The notes under the pieces were generated by a model. The model ran no database searches and had not been told where the DNA came from. It saw only the letters and a list, made by a program, of their open reading frames with translations. The translations under genes were made by a program, and so were the position numbers. Of a DNA stretch of 64,000 nucleotides, positions 1 to 12,739 are shown one piece after another (positions within the stretch are counted from its first letter, which is position 1; the number at the start of each line of letters is the position of its first letter). The stretch comes from Chrysomallon squamiferum (lineage: Eukaryota; Mollusca; Gastropoda; Neomphalida; Peltospiridae), in assembly GCA_012295275.1 (NCBI GenBank), contig CM022674.1, positions 1,593,177 to 1,657,176 of the forward strand. The letters are read 5' to 3'.

Positions 1-180
1 TACTACTTTAACTATTACTACCGTTACTATTAGTATTATCACTACTCCTAGTACTATTACTACAAACGTTATTACTATAAATACTACCTCTAGCAGAAGT
101 GATACTGTCATTACTATTATTACTATAATAATCGTTACTTCTGTTACTATTATCAGTAAAGTATTGCAGTGTTAATGCTT
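1..180. repeat. Degenerate ACT/ATT trinucleotide repeat
   Basis: The first 180 bases are an imperfect mixture of ACT, ATT and ACC triplets. They read like an old trinucleotide microsatellite, with no coding pattern. The stretch 181-330 that follows is T-rich and featureless. Confidence 0.7.
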
Positions 181-329
181 TTTTTTATTATTATTTTTTT
201 TTAATCTTGTGCATTTATTTTTATTGGTATAATTGTTTTGATGTTTATTTATCTTTGTCTTAAATATTTATATTGATATTAACCACAGTTATCTTCAGTA
301 ATCCCTTGATATTTCTTTGTATTTGTCCT

Positions 330-1080
330 GTGTATGTTTTGGTATTTGCTAATAACGTTTTTATTTGATATAGACTTGTGCTTCTACTTTGTATTTGGGT
401 TTATAATTTCTTGTTTTTATCCTCTGTTATTTGCGTTGACATTTACTTGTTTTTTTTTACCTTGTGTTTTGTGTTGCTATTTGCATAGGTTTGTTTTATG
501 TATTCATATAGATGTGTTTGTGTTTATCCTCTATGCATTTGTTGATATTTGTATGTGATTCCCTTGTGTAAAAGTGTTGATATTTCTATGTATTTTCCTT
601 GTTTATTTGTTTTGTGTTGTGTATTTATTTTCACAGTGTATTTGGGTTGATATTTGTATGTATTTGTGTATGATATTTGTGTGTATTTCCCTTTTATATT
701 TGTGTGTATTTCTCTTTTATATTTCTGTTGATGTTTGTATATATTTCCTTTGTGTATATGTGTTGATATTTTATGTTTGTATATTTGTATGTATTTTCCT
801 TTTGTATATATGTTGATGTTTGTATGTATTTCCTTTGTGTATATGTGTTGATTTTTGTATGCATTTTCTTTGTGTATATGTGTTGATTTTTGTATGTATT
901 TTCCTTGTATATTTGTTTTGTGTTTTGTATTTATTTTCACAGTATATTTGTGTTGATATTTGTATGTATTTACCTTTTCTATCTGTTGATATTTGTTTGT
1001 ATTTCCTGTTTCCCTTGTGTATTTGTGTTGATATTTATTAATCATTTGTTTTGATATATTATTATTATTGGTGTTGATAT
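330..1080. repeat. GT/T-rich degenerate minisatellite
   Basis: Roughly 750 bases are built from variants of a unit of about 35-40 bp containing TGTGTTGATATTTGTATG followed by TATTTCCTT. Copies are uneven and diverged. Open frames across it on both strands are low-complexity by-products. If the downstream DUF1647-like gene extends leftwards, this is intron or 5' flank. Confidence 0.75.
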
Positions 1081-1131
1081 TTACTTGTTGATGAAGATCA
1101 GAAACCATTTCCTCATTAAAATTATTTTCAG

Positions 1132-2359
1132 ATTTATTTAGCCATATCGAATCAGGCAATCGCAGTAATAAAGGTAACTCTAACCTAATTAACATTTGTA
1201 CTTGCCTGCTCAGTGTCATTAAGACATTTGATAATTAAATATTATTTTAATGAACTTTTATATATTTCTATATAAAGACAATTAGAAAAAGTGTTACATA
1301 TTTACCATCGATTATTCTCTATCACAACATCTGTTCTGTTTAAAAAAAAAGAAAAAAAAAAAAAAATAACAAGAAGAAGAAAACCCAGATATATTATGTC
1401 AGAATAAGAAAAATTGTTTTAACAAGGATTTTGACGAATTAAGACAACTTGGTAAAGGCTTGTTATATATACATTTTCTACGTTTATTAAAAAATTAAAC
1501 GTTTATTTTTTTTCTTCTCATAAGTATTAATGCAAAAATGTTGCGTGTTTAATTAAACAAATACTGAATTATTTGTTTGTAGGTGGGTTTAAAAAAAAAA
1601 AGAACATTATTTTTTAAATTTTTTTTATTATTATTTTAATTTTATTTTTCCTTTTTAGGTTACAGTTACAGCGACAATAAATTAAATCATATTCTGAAAG
1701 GTAAAAACTTATCAGTATCTTTTAATCCGTAAATTTAAAATTTCTGTCTTATATTTATATGAAAAAAAAAAAATATATATATATATATATATCTGTCTTT
1801 ATTAGTATTACAATAACAACATATGTGAACACATCCATACAAATTTATCTAGTTCATTGTGATGTCGGCACGGGAAGTCGACAAATCAATTTTGTTTAGT
1901 ACCGGGACGTAGAAAAATAAAAGTCTCGGTTCGCAGACATTTCTAATTGTTTGTAAGTAACCAGGTAAAACGGCAGTTAATGAGTTCCAGGTACGTTTGA
2001 GCTCATCCCGCCAAGAACACGCAATTTTAAGATCATTTTCATTTATAGAAGTTGTCGACTTGGCGGGCCATAACCTTCATTATACACGGTGGATGGTTCT
2101 GTGTTCAAAATCGGGTCAAAACTCATACCTCTATCTAGCCGGTCATGTAAAACACCATGCGCCCTATTAACCAAATTAAATAATGTCATCTACTCTATCT
2201 CATATCTCCTTGGTAACAAACACATTTTTGTTTTTTTGTTTGTTTTTATTGACAGAAACTGACCTTCTTCAATCGGCATCTATCGAGGTGAATCTAGAAG
2301 TGATTAAAAAAATCTACTTTGACAAAGTGACGGGTACAGTATATTAATACACAATTACT

Positions 2360-2404
<45 letters not shown>

Positions 2405-5400
2405 TTAAACAAGATTGTCTTTGTTCACGAACTGCTGGCGAATGGGTGTCACACGTTCGAGTCTCGTCAGCGACATCTGAGGTCATTACCGGATTTCATT
2501 GTCCTGTGTCAGTGCATATACTGTCTATGTTCAGAGTCTAATCAGACGTACATAAGGCATAGAATATCCGAACCTAATTATCATATATTATTCATTCGAT
2601 CATTCACGCATCAGTTAATTTTATACATATGTTCACCAGGCCATAACCAAAACATATGCGTAGGATCAAATTTAAATAAATACAGTAATTTCTCATCTTT
2701 TATATTCAGCTATGAAAAAAGACAGGATTTGGAGAAAAATTGGAGAAAGAAAACCTTGTACTCAAAATATTCCTGTTAGTAAGTATTTTCTTTCATTCTT
2801 TTTTCTTTCTTTCTTTTTTCTTTCTTTCGTTCCTTGTTTCTTTCTTCGTATCTTTCTTTTCCGGCTTCACTATCATCTTCATCTTCTCATTATTAATATT
2901 ATTTTCTCTTGTTGTTATAATTATTATTGTTATCGATGTCTTCATCTTCATATATGTAATGTTATTTAACTTGCTCAGTTGTTCAAGATATATGTAATAT
3001 GTGTTTAACTAGTTCAGTGTACAAGATATGTGTAATGTGTGTTTAACTAGTTCAGTGTACAAGATATGTGTAATGTGTGTTTAACTAGTTCAATGTATAA
3101 GATAAGTGTAATGTATTTTTAACTAGTTCAGTGTACAAGATATATGTAATGTATTTTTAACTAGTTCAGTGTAAGAGATATGTGTCATGTGTTTTTAACT
3201 AGTTCAGTGTACAAAATACAGGTAATATGTTTAACTAGTTCAGTGTACAGAATACAGGTAATATGTTTAACTAGTTCAGTGTACACATTACAGGTAATAT
3301 GTTTAACTAGTTCAGTGTACAGAATACAGGTAATATGTTTAACTAGTTCAGTGTACAGAATACAGGTAATATGTTTAACTAGTTCAGTGTACAGAATACA
3401 GGTAATATGTTTAACTGGTTCAGTGTACAGATTACAGGTGATGTGTTTAACTGGTTCAGTGTACAGAATACAGGTAATATGTTTAACTGGTTTAGTGTAC
3501 AGAATACAGGTAATATGTTTAACTAGTTCAGTGTACAAAATACAGGTAATGTAATTAACTAGTTCAGTGTACAGAATACAGGTAATATGTTTAACTAGTT
3601 CAGTGTACAGAATACAGGTAATGTAATTAACTAGTTCAGTGTACACAATACAGGTAATATGTTTAACTAGTTCAGTGTACACATTACAGGTAATATGTTT
3701 AACTAGTTCAGTGTACACATTACAGGTAATGTAATTAACTAGTTCAGTGTACAGAATACAGGTAATATGTTTAACTAGTTCAGTGTACACATTACAGGTA
3801 ATATGTTTAACTAGTTCAGTGTACAGAATACAGGTCATATGTTTAACTAGTTCAGTGTACAGAATACAGGTAATATGTTTAACTGGTTCAGTGTACAGAA
3901 TACAGGTAATATGTTTAACTAGTTCAGTGTACAGAATACAGGTAATATGTTTAACTGGTTCAGTGTACAGAATACAGGTAATATGTTTAACTAGTTCAGT
4001 GTACAGAATACAGGTAATATGTTTAACTAGTTCAGTGTACAGAATACAGGTGATATGTTTAACTAGTTCAGTGTACAAAATACAGGTAATGTAATTAACT
4101 AGTTCAGTGTACACAATACAGGTAATATGTTTAACTAGTTCAGTGTACAGAATACAGGTAATATGTTTAACTAGTTCAGTGTACACATTACAGGTAATAT
4201 GTTTAACTAGTTCAGTGTACACATTACAGGTAATATGTTTAACTAGTTCAGTGTACAGATTACAGGTGATGTGTTTAACTAGTTCAGTGTACAGAATACA
4301 GGGAATATGTTTAACTAGTTCAGTGTACAGAATACAGGTAATGTAATTAACTAGTTCAGTGTACAGAATACAGGTAATATGTTTAACTAGTTCAGTGTAC
4401 AGAATACAGGTAATATGTTTAACTAGTTCAGTGTACAGAATACAGGTAATATGTTTAACTAGTTCAGTGTACAGAATACAGGTAATATGTTTAACTAGTT
4501 CAGTGTACAGAATACAGGTAATATGTTTAACTAGTTCAGTGTACAGAATACAGGTGATATGTTTAACTAGTTCAGTGTACAAAATACAGGTAATATGTTT
4601 AACTAGTTCAGTGTACAGAATACAGGTAATATGTTTAACTGGTTCAGTGTACAGAATACAGGTAATATGTTTAACTAGTTCAGTGTACAAAATACAGGTA
4701 ATGTAATTAACTAGTTCAGTGTACAGAATACAGGTAATATGTTTAACTAGTTCAGTGTACAGAATACAGGTAATGTAATTAACTAGTTCAGTGTACACAA
4801 TACAGGTAATATGTTTAACTAGTTCAGTGTACACATTACAGGTAATATGTTTAACTAGTTCAGTGTACACATTACAGGTAATGTAATTAACTAGTTCAGT
4901 GTACAGAATACAGGTGATGTGTTTAACTAGTTCAGTGTACAAAATACAGGTAATATGTTTAACTAGTTCAGTGTACAGAATACAGGTAATATGTTTAACT
5001 GGTTCAGTGTACAGAATACAGGTAATATGTTTAACTAGTTCAGTGTACACATTACAGGTAATATGTTTAACTAGTTCAGTGTACACATTACAGGTAATAT
5101 GTTTAACTAGTTCAGTGTACACATTACAGGTAATATGTTTAACTAGTTCAGTGTACAGATTACAGGTAATATGTTTAACTGTTTCAGTGTACAGATTACA
5201 GGTAATATGTTTAACTAGTTCAGTGTACAGAATACAGGTAATATGTTTAACTGTTTCAGTGTACAGATTACAGGTAATATGTTTAACTAGTTCAGTGTAC
5301 AGAATACAGGTAATATGTTTAACTAGTTCAGTGTACAGAATACAGGTGATATGTTTAACTAGTTCAGTGTACAAAGTACAGGTGATATGTTTAACTACAA

Positions 5401-6064
5401 CGTATTTCTAATGACGCACAGATAACGTTTGCCACGACACGGACTGCCACGCCTCTCTGCCTCCGGTGACAAGCGACGCTAATTTCCGGAGCGTCTTCTT
5501 ACCTGTCACTCGGGTGAAGGACGCGTCTGCTCAGTTCCAGGAGCTCCTGGGACCTTTCAAGGCTTTCAGCAAAGTGACTTTCGTGACAGCCGCGTCGTCC
5601 AATCACTTCCTAGAATCTCAGGCGCTGATCAAGAATCTGCACGAGACGGTGTTTCCTCACCTGGAGAATTTCACGTTCTACTACTACGATCTGGGCTTAA
5701 CACCAAACGAAAGGCGTCAGGTAAGCAGCAGCGTCGGTGCTTTGTCAACTACTACTACTACAACTGTTGCTGCTACTACTACTACTACTATTATTACTAT
5801 TACTACTACTACTACTACTACTACTACTACAACTGTTGCTGCTGCTACTACTACTACTATTATTACTATTACTACTACTACTACTACTACTACTACAACT
5901 GTTGCTGCTACTACTACTACTACTATTATTACTATTACTACTACTACTACTACTACTACTACAACTGTTGCTGCTACTACTACTACTACTATTATTACTA
6001 TTACTACTACTACTACTACTACTACTACTGTTGCTGTTGCTACTACTACTACTATTATTACTAT

Positions 6065-6095
<31 letters not shown>

Positions 6096-6130
6096 GTTGC
6101 TGCTACTACTACTACTACTATTATTACTAT

Positions 6131-6161
<31 letters not shown>

Positions 6162-7647
6162 GTTGCTACTACTACTACTACTATTATTACTATTACTACT
6201 ATTATTTATTTATTTACTTATTTGTTTATTTTCAATACGATCTAACAGCAAATCTAGAATAAAAGGATATGTGTCCAACCTCGTCGTCATAATTGTTGTC
6301 GTCGTGGTAGCTGTTTTCATCATAGTGGTTGTATTTAATGATTCATGCTTATAAATATCATTGGTATTCAACTAAACGTGAAGATACAAATACAAAAAAA
6401 AAAAAAAAAAAACCCAACAACAACCCAAACCAAAATAATAAAAAAGAATAAATAATTATAATAATAATAAAATTCTTTCAACAGGTTATAAAATACTGTA
6501 AATGTGAAGTAAGAAGATATCCGTTTGACAGCTTGCCTAAAAGATTTTCTTTTCTAAAGGGATATACGTGGAAACCGATAATAACACAGGTAACCTTCGT
6601 TTACTTTGTAATCAGTTACAGAAAATGATACAAGTACGTAATATTTAGAAGAAAAAAAAACCACAACGATTTTTAGGTCTGTTTCAAACGATGACGTCAT
6701 ATGTTTGGAAGTTTAACTAAAACAAATATTTTGACGATATCTTTATTTATTTATTTATTTATTTATTTTTTTTGTTAAAATTAAGTTAAGTCGCATCGGT
6801 AGGTAATAACAACAGAACAAGCTTTATTATGACGTCACGAGTTTGTGACGTCACGCATAATTAATAAATAGTATTAATAAAGATATAATTAGCAGAGTTT
6901 ATCAGGCTTGAATACTCATATATAATAATATAATTATTACCGTTTACTAGAATTGACTTGTTAATATTCCTTTTTGTAGACTAATATTTGTTTTGTAGAC
7001 TAAGTAATATTCCGTTTTTTTAGCTTATTGATATTCCATTTTGTTGACTTATTACTATTCCGTCTTGTAGACTTGTTAATACTGTACTGTAGACTGATTG
7101 TTAACATCTACTGTTGCAGGCTTTGCTGCCTCACTCTGAGCTGCTCATTTGGGTGGACACTTCCATCCGCTTCAGGACCGGACAACTCCAGCCACTGTTT
7201 GACCACGCGAGGTCAGCCGGGCTGGTCATGTCCAGCAACAAAGGCAGATACAGGTACATGACGGCGCAGGTGACGTCCAAGAAAATGTTCGACTACTACG
7301 GCGACGTGCCGTGCGTCTATTCCAACTACACGCAGTTCGAGACCGGGTTCATCATCTTCCACAACGAGCCTTTCGTCAGGGAGGTGTTGTTCAAGACGTG
7401 GTGGTCGTGCGCGCTCGACCCCAGCTGCATGTGCACCGACTACGACAACAGGGAATTTATCTGTGACATCAACGTGAGACGGTACACAAAGTGTCACCGG
7501 TTTGAGCAGTCGGCGCTGTCCCTGATACTCGTCAAACTGTTCAGAGAACACGTGTTCAGCTTCTTCGTTCCCACTGGCAACTTCCACATCGTAAGACGCG
7601 GTCACGTCGAACACTATTTTGATGAGGTTAAGTTGAGAGTGACGTAA
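1132..7647 (+). CDS. DUF1647-like glycosyltransferase-type protein, copy 1 (5' incomplete)
   Basis: A spliced gene with exons 1132-1173, 1659-1700, 2256-2333, 5422-5720, 6485-6589 and 7120-7647; the stop is at 7645-7647. All introns are GT-AG. The first two 42-bp exons are less certain than the others. All junctions before 5422 are phase 1 and the last two are phase 0. The visible product is about 364 residues: a short linker, then a globular part beginning near CHDTDCH. Recognisable segments are VTFVTAASSNHF, FYYYDLGL, PKRFSFLKGYTWKP, LLIWVDTSIRF, QFETGFIIF and TKCHRFEQSALSLIL. This pattern matches the DUF1647 family, expanded in nematodes and molluscs, whose reaction is unproven. The WVDTS, ETGF and CHRFEQSA blocks resemble the metal/donor and acceptor motifs of GT-A glycosyltransferases, so a Golgi glycan role is inferred. 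No anchor exon was found before 1132; it may lie left of the window. The paralogue at 20733-14300 faces it tail to tail. Confidence 0.8.
1701..2255. other. Intron of copy 1: TA repeat and unique sequence
   Basis: The intron between exons 1659-1700 and 2256-2333 holds a short AT run (about 1773-1790) and then some 330 bases of complex, moderately GC-rich sequence (about 1860-2190). No open frame or known element was recognised in it. Confidence 0.4.
2358..2402. repeat. (CA)n microsatellite
   Basis: A near-perfect CA dinucleotide run in the long intron upstream of exon 5422-5720. Confidence 0.9.
2430..2570 (+). mobile_element. Possible tRNA-derived SINE head
   Basis: Next to the CA run is CACACGTTCGAGTCTCGTC, which resembles a polymerase III B box (GTTCGANNCC). 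A weak A-box-like TGGCGAATGGG lies about 15 bases before it. Together they suggest a tRNA-related SINE. No target-site duplication was identified, so this may be chance. Confidence 0.25.
2985..5395. repeat. Minisatellite, 36-bp unit, about 67 copies
   Basis: A tandem array fills the intron between exons 2256-2333 and 5422-5720. The unit begins GTTTAACTAGTTCAGTGTAC and continues with a five-base variable slot (mostly GAATA, CACAT, GATTA or AAATA types) before CAGGTAAT. The first five or so copies (to about 3190) are more diverged, with AAGATATGTGTAATGTG in the second half. Higher-order blocks recur: copies ending TAATGTAATTAAC return at irregular intervals, suggesting unequal exchange of multi-unit blocks. 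Because 36 is a multiple of three, the array stays open in several frames. It is not a gene. Confidence 0.97.
5735..6215. repeat. Compound ACT/ATT repeat with a unit of about 60 bp
   Basis: The intron after exon 5422-5720 starts with (ACT)n blocks broken at regular intervals by TGTTGCTGCT and by TATTATTACTATT. About seven or eight blocks repeat as a higher-order unit of roughly 60 bp. The long open frames here encode only poly-Thr or poly-Leu. Confidence 0.95.
6590..7119. other. Last intron of copy 1
   Basis: AT-rich intron with a short ATTT run (about 6744-6770). Around 6965-7100 a roughly 35-bp degenerate repeat contains TTGTAGACT and TTAATATTCC. The acceptor before 7120 is CTGTTGCAG. Confidence 0.7.
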
Positions 7648-7736
7648 ATGTCGTGCACGTGCATATAATAGGAACAATAAGTTTGTGTGTGTTTGTGTGT
7701 GTATTATTTGTGTGTCTATGCATGTATGTATGTATC

Positions 7737-7738
7737 TA

Positions 7739-7780
<42 letters not shown>
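7737..7780. repeat. (TA)n microsatellite in the 3' UTR of copy 1
   Basis: A pure TA dinucleotide run about 90 bases after the stop codon, preceded by a short GTAT tract. Confidence 0.85.
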
Positions 7781-7789
<9 letters not shown>

Positions 7790-7849
7790 ACTAATTTAAA
7801 AAAAAATATATATTTTTATATTTTTTAGAAGATACATTCATATCTTTAC

Positions 7850-7855
7850 AATAAA
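7850..7855 (+). terminator. Candidate poly(A) signal of copy 1
   Basis: AATAAA lies about 200 bases downstream of the stop at 7645-7647 and is followed by a T/GT-rich stretch (TTTTTTTGTTGTTTGTG), as expected for a cleavage and polyadenylation site. Confidence 0.5.
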
Positions 7856-7917
7856 GACTTTATATTTTTTTGTTGTTTGTGTTTTTGTTAAATTAGCATT
7901 TGATAGCAAGGGGAAAT

Positions 7918-8545
<628 letters not shown>

Positions 8546-8930
8546 GCCAAGTGCTATAACATTTTTTTTTGATATTTCACATCTTCTGTCTTCCACACAT
8601 CGGGTGTCACACACCAGTGTATATATATAATTAATACAGTTACTTGTCTTTCGCCTTCTGGGGTATAACCACATCACCGGGAAATTGACATTATATATGT
8701 CATGTATATATGTGTTATAGTCTGTGTCAGAATTAAAGAACGGGCATCTGACAATTTTTTTATATTAAAAACAGAAAAAACATACTGTCTACAAAAGTAA
8801 TTGGTAGTTTTGAATGAAAATTTAATGTCTGGTGACTGTCGCTGCATAGTGTTCTGTGCAGAGTCTAAGATTTGTGCAGGAAATGCGACGCCATTTAAAA
8901 ACAGCGATGCTTCTCTTTAAAATTTATGTT
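8546..8930. other. Intergenic AT-rich stretch
   Basis: No gene or recognised repeat was seen. The sequence is AT-rich with some unique segments. Confidence 0.4.
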
Positions 8931-9021
8931 GGGCGGCGTTTTAGCAGAGGAATAATAATCCGGACCTGTCCAAAAAAATAAATAAATAATGTCCGTCATG
9001 ATGATGAAAGAACACAACAAA

Positions 9022-9053
<32 letters not shown>

Positions 9054-9189
9054 ATTCACGAATAATAACAACAACAATAATAAGAAGTAACAATAACGAC
9101 AATCACAACAATAATAACAGAAATAACGACAATCAAACAGTTAAAAACATAAACAGTTAAAATAATAAAAAATAAGAAGAAAAAAACAA

Positions 9190-9195
9190 TAGCGC

Positions 9196-9273
<78 letters not shown>

Positions 9274-9275
9274 AA
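9190..9275. repeat. (AAT)n followed by (AAG)n
   Basis: Adjacent trinucleotide arrays at the left edge of repeat R copy A. The inverted counterpart at 26755-26820 keeps the same order, so they belong to the element. Confidence 0.85.
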
Positions 9276-9601
9276 AAGAAGATTTTATCACTAGTTCACT
9301 GAATTCTATTTCTGTAATGTAAAACAGCTAGTGTTTGTTCTCGATCAACTTAATGACAGTTTGCGGTGAACAACAGGACCAGTTTGAATAGAGAGACTAG
9401 TTTTTATTTGTTCTCACATAACTCTAGTTAGATCAGATGGCAGTAATGAGAGATTGTTCAACGTCTGTCGTCAGACTACGTCAAACTACGATTCCAACAT
9501 ATCAGAACTTTCTGTTCATTGCATGAGTGATCTTTTACCAACAGTAAGGCAAAGTCAAAGAAAACTTTTGTTTATTGAATGAATGAATAATATAACTTTT
9601 C

Positions 9602-9717
9602 ATTTTATTTTTATTTATTTATTTATTTATTTATTTATTCAAAGATTAAATAAATTTAGGAACTTCACTAATAAGTGAATGTCACAGAATTATAATATAC
9701 TTGTCATTTTTCAGATT

Positions 9718-9760
<43 letters not shown>

Positions 9761-9762
9761 TT
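9602..9762. repeat. Two (ATTT)n tetranucleotide tracts
   Basis: ATTT runs at about 9607-9640 and 9717-9762, inside repeat R copy A and separated by about 75 bases of unique sequence. Confidence 0.85.
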
Positions 9763-9848
9763 CATGAAGATAATTAAATAAATTTAGCAATATCTTAATA
9801 GACTGCAATATATGTATGTATACATAGGTACATTCAGCCACTCTGACA

Positions 9849-9960
9849 ACACACACACACACACACATCCAGACACTCAGATAACACACACACACACACA
9901 CACACACATCCAGACACTCAGATAACACACACACACATACACACACATCCAGACACTCAG

Positions 9961-9997
<37 letters not shown>

Positions 9998-10030
9998 TCA
10001 GATAACACACACACACATCCAGACACTCAG

Positions 10031-10065
<35 letters not shown>
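9849..10065. repeat. CA arrays with a higher-order unit
   Basis: Blocks of (CA)n alternate with the spacer TCCAGACACTCAGATAA about five times at spacings of roughly 30-50 bp. The CA run has become part of a larger tandem unit. Confidence 0.9.
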
Positions 10066-10068
<3 letters not shown>

Positions 10069-10858
10069 TCTACGATGACAAATGTCGCTAAGATCTGCAT
10101 GCTCCAGTGATTTTGAGAACAATTATTAAATATTTGTCACATCTCTTACAGATATCTTTAACAGTCAGATTTTACACAGACCTGGATTTTCGTTAGTTTG
10201 TTTCTACAAGTGGATTTTTAACTATCTGAATTTTAATAAGTAAATTTTAATCTGGCACGGATTTTTAATATATTTTTTACAAAAGTAAATTTTAATCAAA
10301 AGCAGATTTTTTAAAAAATTTTTTTATTTGGATTTTAATAAGTGGATTTCTAACTAACAGTTTGGTTCTACAAGTAGATTTTAAACTTTTCTGGATTTCA
10401 GTGAGTAGATTTTAATTTGACACGTATTTTTTTATGATTCTATTATACTGATAATTTTAAATTTAAATGGACTTAGAAAGAACTTGTAGCATGATTTGAA
10501 GAGTGAATATTTTACATCTACACACATTCATTAGATATTTCAATTGTTGAAATTCTTTAAGACTGACATATAGACACGGACACACATAGATACACATATC
10601 CACATATATTTCGTTTTTTTCACTTTTGGTTACAAAAATGTCTTTTTTGGTTTACATGGAACTTAAATTCCTACAGTGGATGTGTTCTGCGCAATTTTCC
10701 GATCTGCGCTATCTGAAGATTGTAAATATGTTGAAACCAAATTTACTGTAAACTTTGTCTCTCTGATGACGGGAAACCTGCGACGTAGGAAAACTTTTGC
10801 TGGATCCCATGGGTGTCCATACCAGTCAGATACATAAATAAGAACAATATCAACGACG

Positions 10859-10861
<3 letters not shown>

Positions 10862-10920
<59 letters not shown>

Positions 10921-10950
10921 TTGATGATGATAATGATAACAATAATAATG
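10862..10950. repeat. (AAT)n microsatellite
   Basis: About 55 bases of AAT followed by GATGATAATG variants at the junction of copies A and B of repeat R. Confidence 0.9.
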
Positions 10951-11040
10951 ATGGTGATGATGACGATGAAATAATGATAAAAAATATTTTATCAACAGTT
11001 TTTTTAGTTCTTTATCTGATATCAATTTTGTTTAATCTAA

Positions 11041-11333
11041 TAGAATTATTATTTGTTCTCTATCGATTCAAACAGTTTGCGTTGAACAACGATACCAGTT
11101 TGAAGAGACAGACTTGTTTATAGCTTTGTCACACATAACTCTAGCTAGATGAAATAGTAACTTACAAAGATAAGCTCGATTGATGACTGAAGGTCAGAAG
11201 GCATAATATCACTTTTCACTTTGCAGATATTAAATAATAATAATAATAATAATAATAATAAGAGATAAATAAATTAAGCAATATCTCAAATAATAGACAG
11301 CAGTGTATACACAGACAAAACACACACACACAC

Positions 11334-11369
<36 letters not shown>

Positions 11370-11810
11370 GCGATCGCGTGCAAATGAAATACCTAAGTTG
11401 AGATATGCAGCTAAATTCACCATGCCCCAGTGGTTTTGAGAACTATTTTTAAATATATGTCACACCTCTTAGAGGCATATCTGAAAATTACGTGTTAAAC
11501 TGACATGGATTTTCGATAGCTTGGTTCTACAAGTGCATATTTAACTATCTGAATTTTAACAAGTGGATTTTAATCTGAAGTGAATTTTTAACAGCTTGGT
11601 TCTACAAGTAGATGTTTATTTAACCTTTTGTGGACTTTAGTGAGTAGATTTTTATTTGACACGTATTTTTATAGATTTTATTTTACTGATGATTTTAAAT
11701 TTAAATGGACTTAGAAAGAGCTTCTATCATCATTTGCGGTTTGAATATTTTACAACTACACACATTCATTAGATATTTCAATTTTTCATGTTCTTTAAGA
11801 CTGACATATA

Positions 11811-11853
<43 letters not shown>

Positions 11854-12365
11854 CATGTTTATAAGATACCGATGTGTGAATTTTATTAATCTAAAGTGAG
11901 TCAGTATATACGAAAAAGTTATTTTATATTCTTCTTTTGTATTTTTGGTCTTGGCATAAAAAAAAATCTTTTTTCGTTTACATTCCTACAGTTCATATGT
12001 TCAGCGAGATTTGCCGATTTGCGCTATCTTAAGATTGTGCTATCAATTCTGAAGATTATAAATATGTCAAAAGAAAATTATGTGTAAATGTTTTCTCTCT
12101 AATAAATAGAAATCTGCGATGTAGGGACACTTTTGTTGGACCTCATGGGTGTCCCTACATTTCAGGTACCCCCTCATGAGAGGGACAAAATGTTCAGACA
12201 TTTTTATTTTAAAATATTTGCGATCTTTATTAACATACAGCATACAGGTGCCTCCAACGAACGTAAACAACAACAACAACACCACCAACAACAACAACAT
12301 AATAATAATAATAGTAATTTTGTTTCGACTCAAACAGTTTGCGGTGAACAACGTGACCTGTTAGA
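11041..12365 (+). repeat. Dispersed repeat family R, copy B (cut by the assembly gap)
   Basis: It repeats the order of copy A: GTTTGCGTTGAACAACG (about 11077), CA runs (about 11319-11368), TTGGTTCTACAAGTGCAT (11521), the GT run 11815-11849, TTTGCGCTATCTTAAGATT (12018) and the ATGGGTGTCCCTAC segment (12145). A third copy starts at about 12322 (CTCAAACAGTTTGCGGTG) but runs into the N gap at once. Confidence 0.7.
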
Positions 12366-12565
12366 NNNNNNNNNNNNNNNNNNNNNNNNNNNNNNNNNNN
12401 NNNNNNNNNNNNNNNNNNNNNNNNNNNNNNNNNNNNNNNNNNNNNNNNNNNNNNNNNNNNNNNNNNNNNNNNNNNNNNNNNNNNNNNNNNNNNNNNNNNN
12501 NNNNNNNNNNNNNNNNNNNNNNNNNNNNNNNNNNNNNNNNNNNNNNNNNNNNNNNNNNNNNNNNN
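12366..12565. other. Assembly gap of exactly 200 N
   Basis: An unsequenced placeholder. It falls inside a tandem run of repeat R, which probably explains the break. The true length is unknown. Confidence 1.
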
Positions 12566-12739
12566 TATTTACACTCTTTTTCAGAGCATACCTGCCTTAT
12601 TGTTGTGTTATTCTTACATCAAAGACTAATTACGTGGTAGGGATTAGTGGTAGTGTTATTCCTACATCAAAGACCAGTAACTTTAATACCGACAGTCTAT
12701 AACTTACATATTCAGATTTCAAGGACATGCTTAATCCTT

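Larger units (their letters stand above)
8930..11040 (+). repeat. Dispersed repeat family R, copy A
   Basis: Marker segments recur elsewhere in the window: TCACTAGTTCACTGAATTC (9289), GTTTGCGGTGAACAACAGG (about 9360), a CA-rich block (9849-10063), several GATTTTAA-AAGTGGATTT segments (10160-10440), TCCGATCTGCGCTATCTGAA (10698) and TGGATCCCATGGGTGTCCAT (10800). The order is repeated in copy B immediately to the right and, inverted, at 20.9-23.05 kb and 26.2-26.8 kb. No coding capacity was seen. It is an unclassified interspersed and locally tandem element of about 1.3-2 kb. Confidence 0.7.

Noticed and set aside
2712-2997. Possible extra exon near 2711-2780 after an ATTCAG acceptor-like site
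   Set aside because: The paralogue joins the 78-bp exon directly to the 299-bp exon. The phase of 2256-2333 to 5422 works without it, and the frame soon enters a TTC-rich tract.
3185-5374. A 729-codon minus-strand open frame with a 12-residue repeat
   Set aside because: It is entirely explained by the 36-bp minisatellite, whose period is a multiple of three. Other frames are open too, and the array lies in an intron.
5466-6245. A single long open frame joining the 299-bp exon to a poly-Thr tail
   Set aside because: The frame passes a clear donor (CGTCAG|GTAAGC) at 5721 into a microsatellite. The paralogue splices at the same point, and the next exon at 6485 continues the family sequence.
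5737-6354. Poly-leucine open frame
   Set aside because: A shadow of the ACT/ATT intronic microsatellite.
7213-7677. A 154-codon minus-strand open frame overlapping the last exon of copy 1
   Set aside because: It is the antisense of a conserved exon and has no family resemblance.
12133-12702. A 189-codon frame across the gap
   Set aside because: Much of it is N; the frame is meaningless.
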